From positions 1 through 51,673 of the forward strand of contig JAMFSC010000033.1 of the NCBI GenBank assembly GCA_026225095.1: 51,673 nucleotides of DNA, given 5' to 3'. The position numbers and the translations under genes were made by a program. This document shows, piece after piece, positions 1 to 7,998 of this stretch (the stretch's first letter is position 1; the number at the start of each line of letters is the position of its first letter). This DNA is from a bacterium (GTDB lineage Bacteria; Acidobacteriota; Terriglobia; Terriglobales; Acidobacteriaceae). The notes beneath the pieces were generated by a model, which was not told the origin of the DNA, made no database searches, and worked only from the letters and a program-made list of their open reading frames with translations.

Positions 1-1263
1 ACCCTCGAGCTCATGAGCTTCGACGTCGCCCCCCAGCAGGACCTCTACACCAAGCAGGGCGTCGCCGTAACGGTAGAAGCCGTAGCCCAGATCAAGGTCC
101 GCTCCGACCATGAGTCTATCCTCACCGCCGCCGAGCAGTTCCTCTCCAAATCCCCCGACCAGCGCGAAGGCCTCATCCGCCTCGTCATGGAAGGCCACCT
201 CCGCGGCATCATCGGCCAGCTCACCGTCGAGCAGATCGTCAAAGAGCCCGAGATGGTCGCCGAACGCATGCGCGCCACCTGCATGGACGACATGTCCAAG
301 ATGGGCCTCGAGGTCGTCTCCTTCACCATCCGCGAGGTCCGCGACAAGAACGAATACATCACCAACATGGGCCGTCCGGACGTAGCCCGCATCAAGCGCG
401 ACGCCGAGATCGCCGCCGCCGAAGCCGAACGCGACACCGCCATCCGCCGGGCAAACGCTCTGCGCGAGGCAGCCATCGCCAAAGCCGCCTCCGACCAGGA
501 CCGAGTCATCGCCGAAACAGCGTCACTCGGCAAACAGGCCCAGGCCCAGCGCGACCTCGACATCCAGAAGGCCCAGTTCACCGAGCAGTCCCGCAAGCAG
601 GAGGCCCAGGCCGACAAGGCCTACGAGCTCCAAACCAACGTCATGCAGCAGCAGATCGTAGCCGAGCAGCAGAAGGTCTTGCAGATCGAAAAACTCGCCC
701 AGGTCAAGGTCCAGGAAGCCGAGATCCAGCGGCACGAGAACGAGCTCATCTCGACCATCCTCAAGGGCTCCGAGATCGAGGCACGCCGCATCCAGAACAT
801 CGCCGCCGCCCAAAAGGCCCGCACCACCATCGAGGCTGAAGGTCTAGCCGCCGCCGCCCGCGTCCAGGGCGAGACGCAGGCCGCCCTCACCCGCCTCCAG
901 GGTCAGGCCGAAGCCGACGTCATCTTCCAGAAGGGCGAAGCCGAGGCCAAGGCCATGAACGTCAAGGCCGAGGCCTACCAGGGATGGACCCAGGCCGCCA
1001 TCGTCGACAAGCTCATCACCAACATGGCAGAGGTCGTCCGCGCCATGGCAGAGCCGCTCTCGAAGGTCGACAAGATCACCATCATCTCCACCGGAGAAGA
1101 CGGAGGCGGCACCGGTGCCAGCCGCATCACCGGCGAGGTAACCAAGATCGCCGCACAGGTTCCCGCCCTCCTCGAATCCCTCACCGGCATGAAGCTCTCC
1201 GAACTCATGGGTCAGGTCAAACCCATGCCCCCCCGCACCGAAAAAGAAGAGCCCAAGTCCTAA
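1..1263 (+). CDS. Flotillin-family (SPFH/band 7) membrane scaffold protein, 5' truncated by window
   Basis: The reading frame is open to base 1. The four codons before the first visible Met (Thr-Leu-Glu-Leu) fit the middle of a flotillin SPFH domain, so the N-terminal membrane anchor and the first part of the domain lie outside the window. What is seen: the rest of the SPFH domain (about the first 125 visible residues), then a long Ala/Glu/Gln-rich coiled coil to about residue 330 with many Ala-Glu-Ala steps, then a short C-terminal domain rich in Leu and Gly. Flotillins oligomerise on the inner membrane and organise microdomains. The next genes are a small membrane protein and pspA, so the cluster probably serves membrane integrity; that role is inferred. 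Family assignment is firm, the true start cannot be seen. Confidence 0.93.
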   Translation, partial: TLELMSFDVAPQQDLYTKQGVAVTVEAVAQIKVRSDHESILTAAEQFLSKSPDQREGLIRLVMEGHLRGIIGQLTVEQIVKEPEMVAERMRATCMDDMSKMGLEVVSFTIREVRDKNEYITNMGRPDVARIKRDAEIAAAEAERDTAIRRANALREAAIAKAASDQDRVIAETASLGKQAQAQRDLDIQKAQFTEQSRKQEAQADKAYELQTNVMQQQIVAEQQKVLQIEKLAQVKVQEAEIQRHENELISTILKGSEIEARRIQNIAAAQKARTTIEAEGLAAAARVQGETQAALTRLQGQAEADVIFQKGEAEAKAMNVKAEAYQGWTQAAIVDKLITNMAEVVRAMAEPLSKVDKITIISTGEDGGGTGASRITGEVTKIAAQVPALLESLTGMKLSELMGQVKPMPPRTEKEEPKS

Positions 1264-1276
1264 GCCACCGCACCGG

Positions 1277-1320
1277 ATGCCCCACCTTCGCGACAGTCCT
1301 ACCGTCGCTAAGGTGGGGTC
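1277..1320. repeat. Intergenic palindromic repeat, family A, copy 1
   Basis: Near-perfect inverted repeat in the gap after the flotillin gene: arm CCCCACCTTCGCGAC (1280-1294), spacer, arm GTCGCTAAGGTGGGG (1304-1318). The same core occurs at 24121-24216 and 26447-26541, and a related shorter hairpin at 1587-1619. It looks like a REP-type dispersed element and may also end transcription. Confidence 0.75.
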
Positions 1321-1354
1321 CTCCAACCCTCAACAGCAAACCACCGAGACCACC

Positions 1355-1567
1355 ATGCTCACCCTTCTCGTCCTCGCCCCCATCCTGATCGTCGTCCTCG
1401 TCATCTCCACCATCGTCCGCCTCATCACCTTTCCCTTCCGCCACCACCATCGCCGGCATTACGGCTACGGCTGCGGCGGATACCATCGCCACCGCCACGG
1501 CTTCGGTGGCCTCGGCTCGATCCTCCTCCTCGTAGCGCTCGACCGCATCTTCGGCCGCCGCTTCTAA
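1355..1567 (+). CDS. Small His/Gly/Tyr-rich single-pass membrane protein
   Basis: A 70-residue protein. Residues about 3-22 form one hydrophobic helix (Leu/Val/Ile-rich). It is followed by a basic stretch dense in His, Arg, Tyr and Gly (about residues 26-48), a second short hydrophobic patch and a basic end. The ATG at 1355 is preferred to the longer frame from 1277, because the upstream part would run through palindromic repeat family A. It sits between the flotillin gene and pspA on the same strand and is likely part of that unit. The His-rich segment could bind metal or acidic lipid head groups; that is a guess. No family was recognised. Confidence 0.6.
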   Translation: MLTLLVLAPILIVVLVISTIVRLITFPFRHHHRRHYGYGCGGYHRHRHGFGGLGSILLLVALDRIFGRRF

Positions 1568-1586
1568 CCACCCACAACCCTCCTAC

Positions 1587-1619
1587 CCCACCCTTGCCGG
1601 CCTTATCGCGAAGGGTGGG
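1587..1619. repeat. Hairpin related to palindromic repeat family A
   Basis: Inverted repeat with 9-bp perfect arms, CCCACCCTT (1587-1595) and AAGGGTGGG (1611-1619), around a spacer containing TCGCG. It lies in the 99-nt gap between the small membrane protein and pspA, so it could act as an intercistronic terminator or RNA-stabilising stem. Confidence 0.6.
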
Positions 1620-1666
1620 ATTCCCCTTTCCACCCCACCCCCCATCCACCTCGAAAGGACCCCATC

Positions 1667-2332
1667 ATGGCTCTCCTCGAACGCGTCGCCACCCTCCTCC
1701 GCGCTAACATCAACGACCTCATCGAGCGCGCCGAAGACCCCGAAAAGCTCGCCAAACAACTCGTCCTCGACATGGAAAATCAGCTCCTCCAGGTCAAGAC
1801 GCAGGTCGCCATCGCCATCGCCGACCAGCATCTCCTCGAAAAGAAGCGCAAGGACCACGACGCCTCCGCCCAGGACTGGCACCGCAAGGCCGAGCTAGCC
1901 GTCTCCCGCCAACAGGACGACATGGCCCGCGCCGCCCTCGAGCGCTCCCTCGCCAGCCAGCAGCTCGCCGAAGGCTTCCAGCAACAGCTCGAAGATCAGG
2001 CCACCGAGACAGAAAACCTCCGCGCCGCCTACCACCGTCTCCAGCAGAAGCTCAACGAGACCCGCACCGCCGCCGAGCTCCTCATCTCCCGCGCCCGCCG
2101 CGCCCGAGCCATCCAGCGCGCCACCCCCACCTCACCCACCCAGAACCCCGCCGCCACCCTCAACCGCCTCAACGCCAAGATCAATCAGACCGAGGCCCTC
2201 AACTCCGCCCACCAGAGCCTCCTCGCCGAGCCCACCCTCGAAGAGCAGTTCCAGACCATCGAGCGCGACGACAAGGTCGAGGCCTTATTGCAGGATCTAA
2301 AGTCCCGCAACCAGACCCGCCTCCTCCAATAA
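1667..2332 (+). CDS. pspA: Phage shock protein A family (PspA/IM30/Vipp1)
   Basis: A 221-residue, almost wholly helical and charged protein, of usual length for PspA. The N-terminus (MALLERVATLLRANINDLIE) is the amphipathic helix a that binds stressed membranes. The central part (about 30-145) is the long coiled-coil hairpin that polymerises into ESCRT-III-like assemblies. An unusual Thr/Pro/Ser-rich linker (about 150-160) separates it from the last helices. The start has a Shine-Dalgarno GAAAGGA 7-8 nt upstream. PspA guards the inner membrane during envelope stress. Its place behind a flotillin gene suggests a shared membrane-repair unit. No pspF, pspB or pspC is near and no sigma-54 element was seen in front of it. 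Confidence 0.93.
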   Translation: MALLERVATLLRANINDLIERAEDPEKLAKQLVLDMENQLLQVKTQVAIAIADQHLLEKKRKDHDASAQDWHRKAELAVSRQQDDMARAALERSLASQQLAEGFQQQLEDQATETENLRAAYHRLQQKLNETRTAAELLISRARRARAIQRATPTSPTQNPAATLNRLNAKINQTEALNSAHQSLLAEPTLEEQFQTIERDDKVEALLQDLKSRNQTRLLQ

Positions 2333-2335
2333 CCG

Positions 2336-3235
2336 TTACTTGTCCTCCACCTCACCCGGAACCCGCCCCGACAGCGGCGAGCAGCACGCCTCCCGCACCG
2401 GCTTGAACTCCATAAACTCCACCCGCGTCTTGTCTGGGTCAAACAGATTCAGCTGCGTCTTGCCATCCCGCCCGATCTGCGTCTTGGCGCAGTTCGGCCC
2501 TTCGCAGCCATTGCGCGCGAGCGCCGCCACCACATCGCTCATCTGCGTCGTCCCAAGCGAAAAGTGGTCCATCACCCCCACCTGCTGCAGCGTCGGCGTC
2601 GCGCTCGCATTCAGCATGTACTCCAGCCAGTCCGTCCCCTCCGGAACCTGCTGACTCACCCAGTCGGTCACGGTGTCCGTTCTTCCTCCATGCCAGTAGG
2701 GCGTGAACCCCAGCACCCCCTTCCAGAAGACATCCTCCTTCGCCGCATCCCGCACCACGAACCCCACATGGATGATTCGCTTGCTGGTCGCCACCGGTGA
2801 AGCCGAAGCCTTAGCGACCGCCTTCTCCGCGCCCGCTTGCACAAAGATCACCAGGTTCCCCTCCGGATCCCGCACCCCAAACTTCCCATCCTTCAAAGGC
2901 ATCTCCGCCCGATACCCCTTGGCCGCCAGGTATCTCTCCAGCCCCTTCGCATCCCGAGTCGTAAACGCCACCGCCGCCATCCGCACCTCGGCCTTTGGCG
3001 GAGCCGCATCCGTCACCTCGATCCACTGCGAAGCGTTCACCGGATAGACGGTCTCTTCCCCCACCCGCACCTTCTGATACCCCAGCATCTTCCCATAGAA
3101 CTTCTCCGCCCCCGCCGCATCCGTCGTATAAAACCGCGCGAAAGCAATCCCCGTAATCGCGGGCCGCTTCATCTCCTGCGCCCCCGCCCATCCCATCCCC
3201 AGAACCAGACCCGCGACCAGAACGATTCGTTTCAT
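2336..3235 (-). CDS. Exported VOC (glyoxalase/bleomycin-resistance) superfamily protein
   Basis: A 299-residue protein from the ATG at 3235. It begins with a signal peptide (MKRIVLVAGLVLGMGWAGAQ), followed by two VOC-fold halves, about residues 25-135 and 150-285. Each half opens with the typical beta strand (ITGIAFARFYTTDAAGAEKFY; IIHVGFVVRDAAKEDVFW). VOC proteins usually use a metal ion held by His/Glu at the interface. Candidate ligands here are His in the second half (IHVGF, VMDHFSL) and the late Glu of RVEFMEF. The substrate is not predictable. A frame extending to 3259 was rejected because the signal peptide starts at 3235. Its 3' end lies 3 nt from the end of pspA, convergent. Confidence 0.8.
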   Translation of the reverse strand: MKRIVLVAGLVLGMGWAGAQEMKRPAITGIAFARFYTTDAAGAEKFYGKMLGYQKVRVGEETVYPVNASQWIEVTDAAPPKAEVRMAAVAFTTRDAKGLERYLAAKGYRAEMPLKDGKFGVRDPEGNLVIFVQAGAEKAVAKASASPVATSKRIIHVGFVVRDAAKEDVFWKGVLGFTPYWHGGRTDTVTDWVSQQVPEGTDWLEYMLNASATPTLQQVGVMDHFSLGTTQMSDVVAALARNGCEGPNCAKTQIGRDGKTQLNLFDPDKTRVEFMEFKPVREACCSPLSGRVPGEVEDK

Positions 3236-3242
3236 GCGCGCC

Positions 3243-3248
3243 ACTCTA
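3243..3248 (-). promoter_or_regulatory. Candidate -10 element for leaderless transcription of the VOC gene
   Basis: TAGAGT on the minus strand, followed by 7 nt and then the ATG at 3235, would put the transcription start at or next to the start codon. There is no clear Shine-Dalgarno. The pattern recurs at six other genes in the window. Confidence 0.4.
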
Positions 3249-3292
3249 GCCGAACCCACCCACCCAGGTCAAAGCGCCTGTATCAAGTCCCG

Positions 3293-3298
3293 TACACT
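3293..3298 (+). promoter_or_regulatory. Candidate -10 element for leaderless transcription of ruvA
   Basis: TACACT followed by exactly 6 nt (AACCCA) and the ruvA ATG. No purine-rich ribosome-binding site lies between. This fits the TANNNT box of leaderless genes. Confidence 0.45.
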
Positions 3299-3304
3299 AA
3301 CCCA

Positions 3305-3904
3305 ATGATCGCCCACCTCCGCGGCCGCCTCCTCACCAAGCAACCCAACCAGGCCATCGTCGAATGCGCCGGCGTCGGCTACGACGTCGCCATCTCCGTC
3401 ACCACCTACACCGACCTCCCCGCCGAGGGAGCCGAGGCCACCCTCTACATCTACACCAAGGTTGCCGAAGAGCAGCTAGCCCTCTACGGCTTCTCCCATC
3501 TCCAAGAGAAGCGCCTCTTCGAAAAGCTCCTCACCATCACCGGCATCGGCCCCAAGCTGGCGATCACGGTCCTCAGCGGCATCGCCAGCGACCGTCTCGT
3601 CAACGCCATCCGCTCCGCCGACCACGTCACCCTCACCCGCATCCCCGGCATCGGCAAAAAGACCGCGGAACGCGTCGTCCTGGAACTGAAAGACAAGCTC
3701 GACGACCTCGCCGTCCCAACCACCGCCTCCGGCCCCACCCATCACCACACCCCCGCCGCCGAAGACGCGCTCTCCGCGATGATCAACCTCGGCTACCCGC
3801 GCCCCATAGCCCAGAAGGCCATCGACACCGCCATCACCCGCAACCCCGAGTCAAAAGGCGACTTCGAAATCCTCTTCCGAGCCGCCATGGCCAGCATCCG
3901 ATAG
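3305..3904 (+). CDS. ruvA: Holliday junction branch migration protein RuvA
   Basis: A 199-residue protein of standard RuvA length. The N-terminal OB-fold starts MIAHLRGRLL (domain I, about 1-64). Two helix-hairpin-helix motifs follow (ITGIGPKLAITVLSGI near 80 and IPGIGKKTAERVVLEL near 115), then a linker and a C-terminal domain III (about 150-199, EDALSAMINLGYP) that contacts RuvB. RuvA tetramers hold the four-way junction during recombination repair. The ATG at 3305 was chosen because homology begins there; the longer frame from 2837 overlaps the opposing VOC gene. No ruvB or ruvC is adjacent. Confidence 0.97.
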   Translation: MIAHLRGRLLTKQPNQAIVECAGVGYDVAISVTTYTDLPAEGAEATLYIYTKVAEEQLALYGFSHLQEKRLFEKLLTITGIGPKLAITVLSGIASDRLVNAIRSADHVTLTRIPGIGKKTAERVVLELKDKLDDLAVPTTASGPTHHHTPAAEDALSAMINLGYPRPIAQKAIDTAITRNPESKGDFEILFRAAMASIR

Positions 3905-3910
3905 CTCCAG

Positions 3911-3982
3911 TTGCGACCATCGGGAGCACCCAGCGAAGCCCAATACCTGTCACGAAGTGACCGCCCCACGCGCAGTGGGCTT
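3911..3982. repeat. Intergenic triple-hairpin repeat, family B, copy 1
   Basis: It lies between the convergent ends of ruvA and the next gene. It contains GCGACCATCGGGAGCACC, then GTCACGAAGTGAC and CCCACGCGCAGTGGG stems. The copies at 7018-7062 and 22291-22372 share the order of small stems. This copy is the most diverged and lacks the final GTCCGGCAGGAC stem. Confidence 0.65.
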
Positions 3983-4738
3983 CTACGCCCTCCGCCGATA
4001 CTTGATCGCAAACTCATACCCCGCATTCGGGGGAAACAGCCGCGACACTAACCGCAGCCGCTCTGCCAGCGCCTGCGGAGCCAGCAGTGGATACTCCCGC
4101 TCCCGCAGCTCCGAGTAGTCGAAGTCCACCGCGAGCGAAAGCATATAAATCGCCAGCGCGTCCGAGAAGGCCGTCTCCAGGTAGCTCCCCTTGGCCTTCT
4201 CATCCACCCGGCCCTTCTCGGCCGTCGCCTGGTTCCTGCTCTCCCACGCATCCTGGCTGGTCTCGCCCTTGACCTCCGCCACCACCTGCGCCCACGCCAG
4301 CTCGGCAAAGCTGTCCGGAACCCCCGCTGCATCCACAAACGCATGACCCACGTTGATGAACAGCTCAAACGCAATCGCGAACTTGTCCCCCAGCAGCCGC
4401 GCCGAAAGAAAAACCCCATCCTTCGCGCCTAAACTGACGTTCCGATGACAGATCGCCTCGTCCGCCAGCTCCACCGTGTACTCCGGAGCGATCATCGCCT
4501 CCGCATCCCCACCCCTCCGCCCCGCGCTCATCGCCAGCGGAACGAAGATGTACTCCTTCAGCAGCAGGGCCTCACCCACCAGCTTCGGAACCGTCTGCAC
4601 CAGGTGTTCCAACTCACTCAAACCCAGCCCACACTCCCCAAACACCGCAAACGACACCCCATTCGAAGCACGCCGCATCTCCAACTTCCGAGCCACATCG
4701 ATCGCCCGCACCAAACCGCTTCCCACACCCTCTGCCAT
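3983..4738 (-). CDS. Conserved-looking hypothetical protein, cytosolic, 251 aa
   Basis: The family is not recognised. The start at 4738 (MAEGVGSG) is supported by a TAGAAT box 7 nt upstream and by the divergent neighbour at 4777; the frame continues upstream to 4768 without added signal. There is no signal peptide or membrane helix. The protein is mixed alpha/beta, with a Gly-rich start, a hydrophobic FELFINVGHAFVDAAG segment in the middle, a Lys/Glu-rich charged loop (about 165-190) and an aromatic basic end (FAIKYRRRA). Third-codon composition and absence of stops support a real gene. It is monocistronic. Confidence 0.7.
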   Translation of the reverse strand: MAEGVGSGLVRAIDVARKLEMRRASNGVSFAVFGECGLGLSELEHLVQTVPKLVGEALLLKEYIFVPLAMSAGRRGGDAEAMIAPEYTVELADEAICHRNVSLGAKDGVFLSARLLGDKFAIAFELFINVGHAFVDAAGVPDSFAELAWAQVVAEVKGETSQDAWESRNQATAEKGRVDEKAKGSYLETAFSDALAIYMLSLAVDFDYSELREREYPLLAPQALAERLRLVSRLFPPNAGYEFAIKYRRRA

Positions 4739-4745
4739 GAGCGGT

Positions 4746-4751
4746 ATTCTA
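4746..4751 (-). promoter_or_regulatory. Candidate -10 element for leaderless transcription of the 251-aa unknown
   Basis: TAGAAT on the minus strand, 7 nt before the ATG at 4738. The divergent spacer to the gene at 4777 is only 38 nt. Confidence 0.4.
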
Positions 4752-4776
4752 TCTGCTGAAGGCTGCAAAAACCCCT

Positions 4777-5085
4777 ATGACCAACTCTGCCCCCACAACC
4801 GCCGCCCCATCTTCCCGTCCGGGAACTCTCTTCGGCATCCCCATCGGCGAACTCGGCTGGTTCTCCAGCCTCCTCATGGGAACCGCCACCGGCTTCGCGG
4901 CCTTCTTCTTCGGAACCTTCCTCGGCATCATCTCCATCCTTATCTACAACACCTCCACGCACCACACAGTCGATTTCACCCTCTCCTACCGCCGCGTCGG
5001 CCTCCCCCTCGGCCTCATCACCCTCGCCATCGCCTACACCTTCCTCGCCACCCTCTGGACCCGCCGCATCCTCCGCAAAGCCTAG
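4777..5085 (+). CDS. Small two-helix membrane protein
   Basis: A 102-residue protein. After a polar Thr/Ala/Pro/Ser-rich N-terminus (about 1-17) there are two hydrophobic helices, about 28-57 (Gly/Phe-rich, GFAAFFFGTFLG) and 75-95, joined by a short polar loop with THHTVDF. It ends in a basic tail (RRILRKA), which predicts a cytoplasmic C-terminus. No family was recognised. It starts 38 nt from the divergent unknown gene and ends about 60 nt before the M28 peptidase on the same strand, so it could share its transcript. Confidence 0.65.
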   Translation: MTNSAPTTAAPSSRPGTLFGIPIGELGWFSSLLMGTATGFAAFFFGTFLGIISILIYNTSTHHTVDFTLSYRRVGLPLGLITLAIAYTFLATLWTRRILRKA

Positions 5086-5146
5086 CAACCCGCCATCTTT
5101 GCTATCCTCAAATCTCCAGCAAAATTCATCCGAGGTTCACCCCCGC

Positions 5147-6931
5147 ATGTCGATCTCCCCCTCCGCCGTCTACCGGAGCCTCGTCTCCTGCACCCTCCTC
5201 GCCGCCCTCACCCTCCCCGCCCAGGCACAGAAGAAGTCCGAACCCAACTACGGCCCCCAGCCCGCGCAGGAGTCCCTCGACCTCACCATGTACGCCCGCA
5301 TCCGCGACGAGGGCCTCCGCCACTCGCACGTCATGCAGTTCGCCTCGGCCCTGAACGACGGCATCGGTCCCCGCCTCACCGGTTCGCCGAACATGGCCAA
5401 AGCCAACGCCTGGACCCGAGACACCCTGACGAAGATCGGCCTCGAAAACGCCCACCTCGAAGACTGGGGAGAGTTCGGAATCGGCTGGCAGCAGATCAAC
5501 ACCTGGGTCCGCATGGTCTCGCCCGACCCCGAACCCCTCTGGGCCCAGGCCTCCCCCTGGTCCCCCGCCACCAAGGGAGCCGTCTCCGGCCAGGCCATCT
5601 ACATCCCCCTCGACGACACTACCAACCTCGACAACTACAAGGGCAAGCTCGCCGGCAAGATCGTCCTCCTCGGCGCCATGCGCCCCACCCCCGACGTCAC
5701 CGGCCCCCTCTTCACCCGCTACACCGAGGCCGAACTCAAGGAGATGGAAGCCGCCCAGGTTCCCGGCCAGGGCCGCCCCGGCGCGCCTCCCGTAGACATC
5801 CAGGCCCTCCTCGCCGCCCGCCAGCGCCTCACCGCCCTCCGCGCCAAGGCTCTCAAGCTCTTCACCGAGGAAGGCGTCCTCGCCATCCTCACCCCCTCCC
5901 GCGACGGCGGCTCCGGCGGCGGAACCGGAATCATCTTCGACGACAACGGGGCCAACCTCTCCCGCAACGCCCAGGTCCGCGAGACCGCCGTCACCATCCC
6001 CAACGCCGTCATGATGATCGAGCACTACAACCGCCTCGGCCGTCTCCTCCAGGCCCACGTCCCCGTCAACCTCGAACTCAACATCGAGACCAAGACCACC
6101 GGCGACCACGAGCACGGCTTCGACACCGTCGCCGAGATCCCCGGAACCGACCCCAAGCTCAAGGATCAGGTCGTCATGGTCGGAGGCCACCTCGACTCCT
6201 GGATCTCCGGAACCGGAGCCACCGACAACGGAGCCGGCTCCGTCGTCGCCATGGAAGCCGTCCGCATCCTCAAGGCCCTCGGCGTCAAACCCCGCCGCAC
6301 CATCCGCATCGCCCTCTGGTCGGGCGAGGAGCAGGGCCTCTTCGGCTCCCTCGGCTACGTCAAGCAGCACTTCGGCGAGTTCGCTCCACCCCTCACCCCC
6401 GACCCCGCCGGCACCCCCGCCTTCATGAGCCAGAACAAGGGACCCCTCAAGACCACCAAGGAGTGGGAGACCCTCGACGCCTACTACAACCTCGATAACG
6501 GCACCGGCATGGTCCGCGGCGTCTACACCCAGGGCAACTTCGCCATCGCGCCAATCTTCAAGCAGTGGATCGCCCCCCTCGCCGACCTCGGAGTCACCAC
6601 CATCACCAACCGCAACACCGGCGGAACCGACCACCTCGGCTTCGACGCCGTCGGCCTCCCCGGCTTCCAGTTCATCCAGGACCCGATGGACTACGAGACC
6701 CGTACCCACCACTCCGACATGGATACCGTCGACCGCCTCCACGCCTTCGACCTTGAACAGGCCGCTGTCGTCGAAGCGATCTTCCTCTACAACACGTCGG
6801 AGCGCGAGGCGATGATGCCCCGCAAGCCCTTCCCACACCCAGAAAACGAGAAGAACGCCACTGCCCCGATCGACGGCCTCTTCCCCAACGCCATCGTCCC
6901 CGACGCAGGCAAGCCCACACCCAAGCCCTAA
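5147..6931 (+). CDS. Exported M28-family zinc metallopeptidase
   Basis: A 594-residue protein from the ATG at 5147. A signal peptide (about 1-27, ending PAQAQ) is followed by a mature N-terminal region, a PA-like insert (about 140-270) and the M28 catalytic domain. Zinc-ligand motifs are visible: GGHLDSW with His348, TDNGAG (bridging Asp), SGEEQG (catalytic Glu and ligand Glu), YNLDNGTG (Asp) and THHSDMD (His). M28 enzymes are di-zinc amino- or carboxypeptidases; this one probably acts on peptides in the periplasm or outside. The frame can be extended to 5099, but the signal peptide starts at 5147. A Pro/Lys-rich end is followed by a strong hairpin. Confidence 0.9.
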   Translation: MSISPSAVYRSLVSCTLLAALTLPAQAQKKSEPNYGPQPAQESLDLTMYARIRDEGLRHSHVMQFASALNDGIGPRLTGSPNMAKANAWTRDTLTKIGLENAHLEDWGEFGIGWQQINTWVRMVSPDPEPLWAQASPWSPATKGAVSGQAIYIPLDDTTNLDNYKGKLAGKIVLLGAMRPTPDVTGPLFTRYTEAELKEMEAAQVPGQGRPGAPPVDIQALLAARQRLTALRAKALKLFTEEGVLAILTPSRDGGSGGGTGIIFDDNGANLSRNAQVRETAVTIPNAVMMIEHYNRLGRLLQAHVPVNLELNIETKTTGDHEHGFDTVAEIPGTDPKLKDQVVMVGGHLDSWISGTGATDNGAGSVVAMEAVRILKALGVKPRRTIRIALWSGEEQGLFGSLGYVKQHFGEFAPPLTPDPAGTPAFMSQNKGPLKTTKEWETLDAYYNLDNGTGMVRGVYTQGNFAIAPIFKQWIAPLADLGVTTITNRNTGGTDHLGFDAVGLPGFQFIQDPMDYETRTHHSDMDTVDRLHAFDLEQAAVVEAIFLYNTSEREAMMPRKPFPHPENEKNATAPIDGLFPNAIVPDAGKPTPKP

Positions 6932-6938
6932 GCCGAAA

Positions 6939-6985
6939 GGTCCTCCCGCAAATCGGAACCCCCCATTCCGACCAACGGGAGGACC
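6939..6985 (+). terminator. Hairpin after the M28 peptidase gene
   Basis: Perfect 10-bp arms GGTCCTCCCG (6939-6948) and CGGGAGGACC (6976-6985), with an inner partial pairing CGGAA/TTCCG, 8 nt after the stop codon. There is no T-run, so intrinsic termination is likely but not certain. The CCAACGGGAG part is shared with family B repeats. Confidence 0.55.
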
Positions 6986-7017
6986 CAACCCCCACCCAAA
7001 CGAACACAAGTTAAAAA

Positions 7018-7062
7018 GGCACGAGTGCCCGCTCCACGCGAAGTGGGCCCGTCCGGCAGGAC
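7018..7062. repeat. Intergenic triple-hairpin repeat, family B, copy 2
   Basis: Three consecutive stems: GGCACGAGTGCC, CCACGCGAAGTGGG, GTCCGGCAGGAC. The last base overlaps the accD stop codon. It lies between convergent genes, as copy 1 does, and is nearly identical to the 3' half of the copy at 22291-22372. Confidence 0.75.
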
Positions 7063-7907
7063 TAGCCCTTAGCCCCCATCCAGTCCAAAGCCTTAATCAG
7101 ATACTCCTTCAAATCCTTCCGCCCCACGATCGCATCCAGAAATCCATGCTCCAGCAGGAACTCCGACCGCTGGAACCCCTCCGGAAGCTTCTGCCGAATC
7201 GTCTGCTCGATCACCCTTGGCCCTGCAAACCCGATCAGCGCCCCCGGCTCCGCGATATTCAGATCCCCAAGCATCGCAAAGCTCGCCGTCACGCCGCCGA
7301 AGGTCGGGTCCGTCATGACCGAAACATACGGTATCCCCGCATCATCTAATCGCGCCAGCCCTGCAGAGATCTTCGCCAACTGCATGAGCGAAGCAATCCC
7401 CTCCATCATCCTCGCCCCACTCGAAGCCGAGACGATAATCAGGGGATCCCGCGTCGCCAGCGACCGATCCACCGCCCGGGCAATCGTCTCCCCAACCACC
7501 GCGCCCATGCTGCCAGCGATGAATCCAAACTCCATCACGCTCAGCACCACGGAGTGCGGCCCCAACCTCCCGATCGCATTTACAATCGCGTCGTTCAGCC
7601 CCGTCTTCTTCTGAGCCTCCGCCAGCCGCCTCTTATAGGGCTTCAGATCCGTAAAGTTCAGCGGATCGGTCGACCGCAGCTCCATATCCACCAGCGTATA
7701 GTCCGGCTCCAGCAGGTTCTCGATCCGACTCCGCGCGTCGATCCGGAAGTGCTTCCCGCAGTACATACACACCTGCAGATTCGCATCCAGGTCCGCCTTC
7801 CACAGAATCTTCCTGCACTGATCGCACTTGATCCAGAGACCCTCGGTCCGCACCGTCTTCTCTGGATCGTTGATGATCTCGTGATCTTCCCGCTTAAACC
7901 AAGTCAT
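7062..7907 (-). CDS. accD: Acetyl-CoA carboxylase carboxyltransferase subunit beta
   Basis: A 281-residue protein of standard AccD length from the ATG at 7907 (MTWFKRED). The N-terminal zinc ribbon has four cysteines in two CxxC pairs (CDQC and CMYC, about residues 27-49). The crotonase-fold carboxyltransferase domain follows, with typical SSGARMMEGIASLMQL and DPTFGGVTASFAMLGD segments. With AccA it transfers carboxyl from biotin to acetyl-CoA, giving malonyl-CoA for fatty acid synthesis. accA is not adjacent. The longer frame to 8012 lacks homology and was not used. The family B repeat touches the stop codon. Confidence 0.97.
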   Translation of the reverse strand: MTWFKREDHEIINDPEKTVRTEGLWIKCDQCRKILWKADLDANLQVCMYCGKHFRIDARSRIENLLEPDYTLVDMELRSTDPLNFTDLKPYKRRLAEAQKKTGLNDAIVNAIGRLGPHSVVLSVMEFGFIAGSMGAVVGETIARAVDRSLATRDPLIIVSASSGARMMEGIASLMQLAKISAGLARLDDAGIPYVSVMTDPTFGGVTASFAMLGDLNIAEPGALIGFAGPRVIEQTIRQKLPEGFQRSEFLLEHGFLDAIVGRKDLKEYLIKALDWMGAKG

Positions 7908-7998
7908 GCGTGTCCATTTGCCTTCCGCGAAGCTCCCCCCATTGTACCGGCACCCAACCGCCCCGTCGCCGCACCCTGTAAGCTTCACATAGGGCCCA

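Noticed and set aside
5126..7009. 627-codon open frame on the minus strand opposite the M28 peptidase
   Set aside because: Translation is Gly/Val/Asp/Glu-rich without domains; it is the antisense of G+C-rich codons with C in third position.
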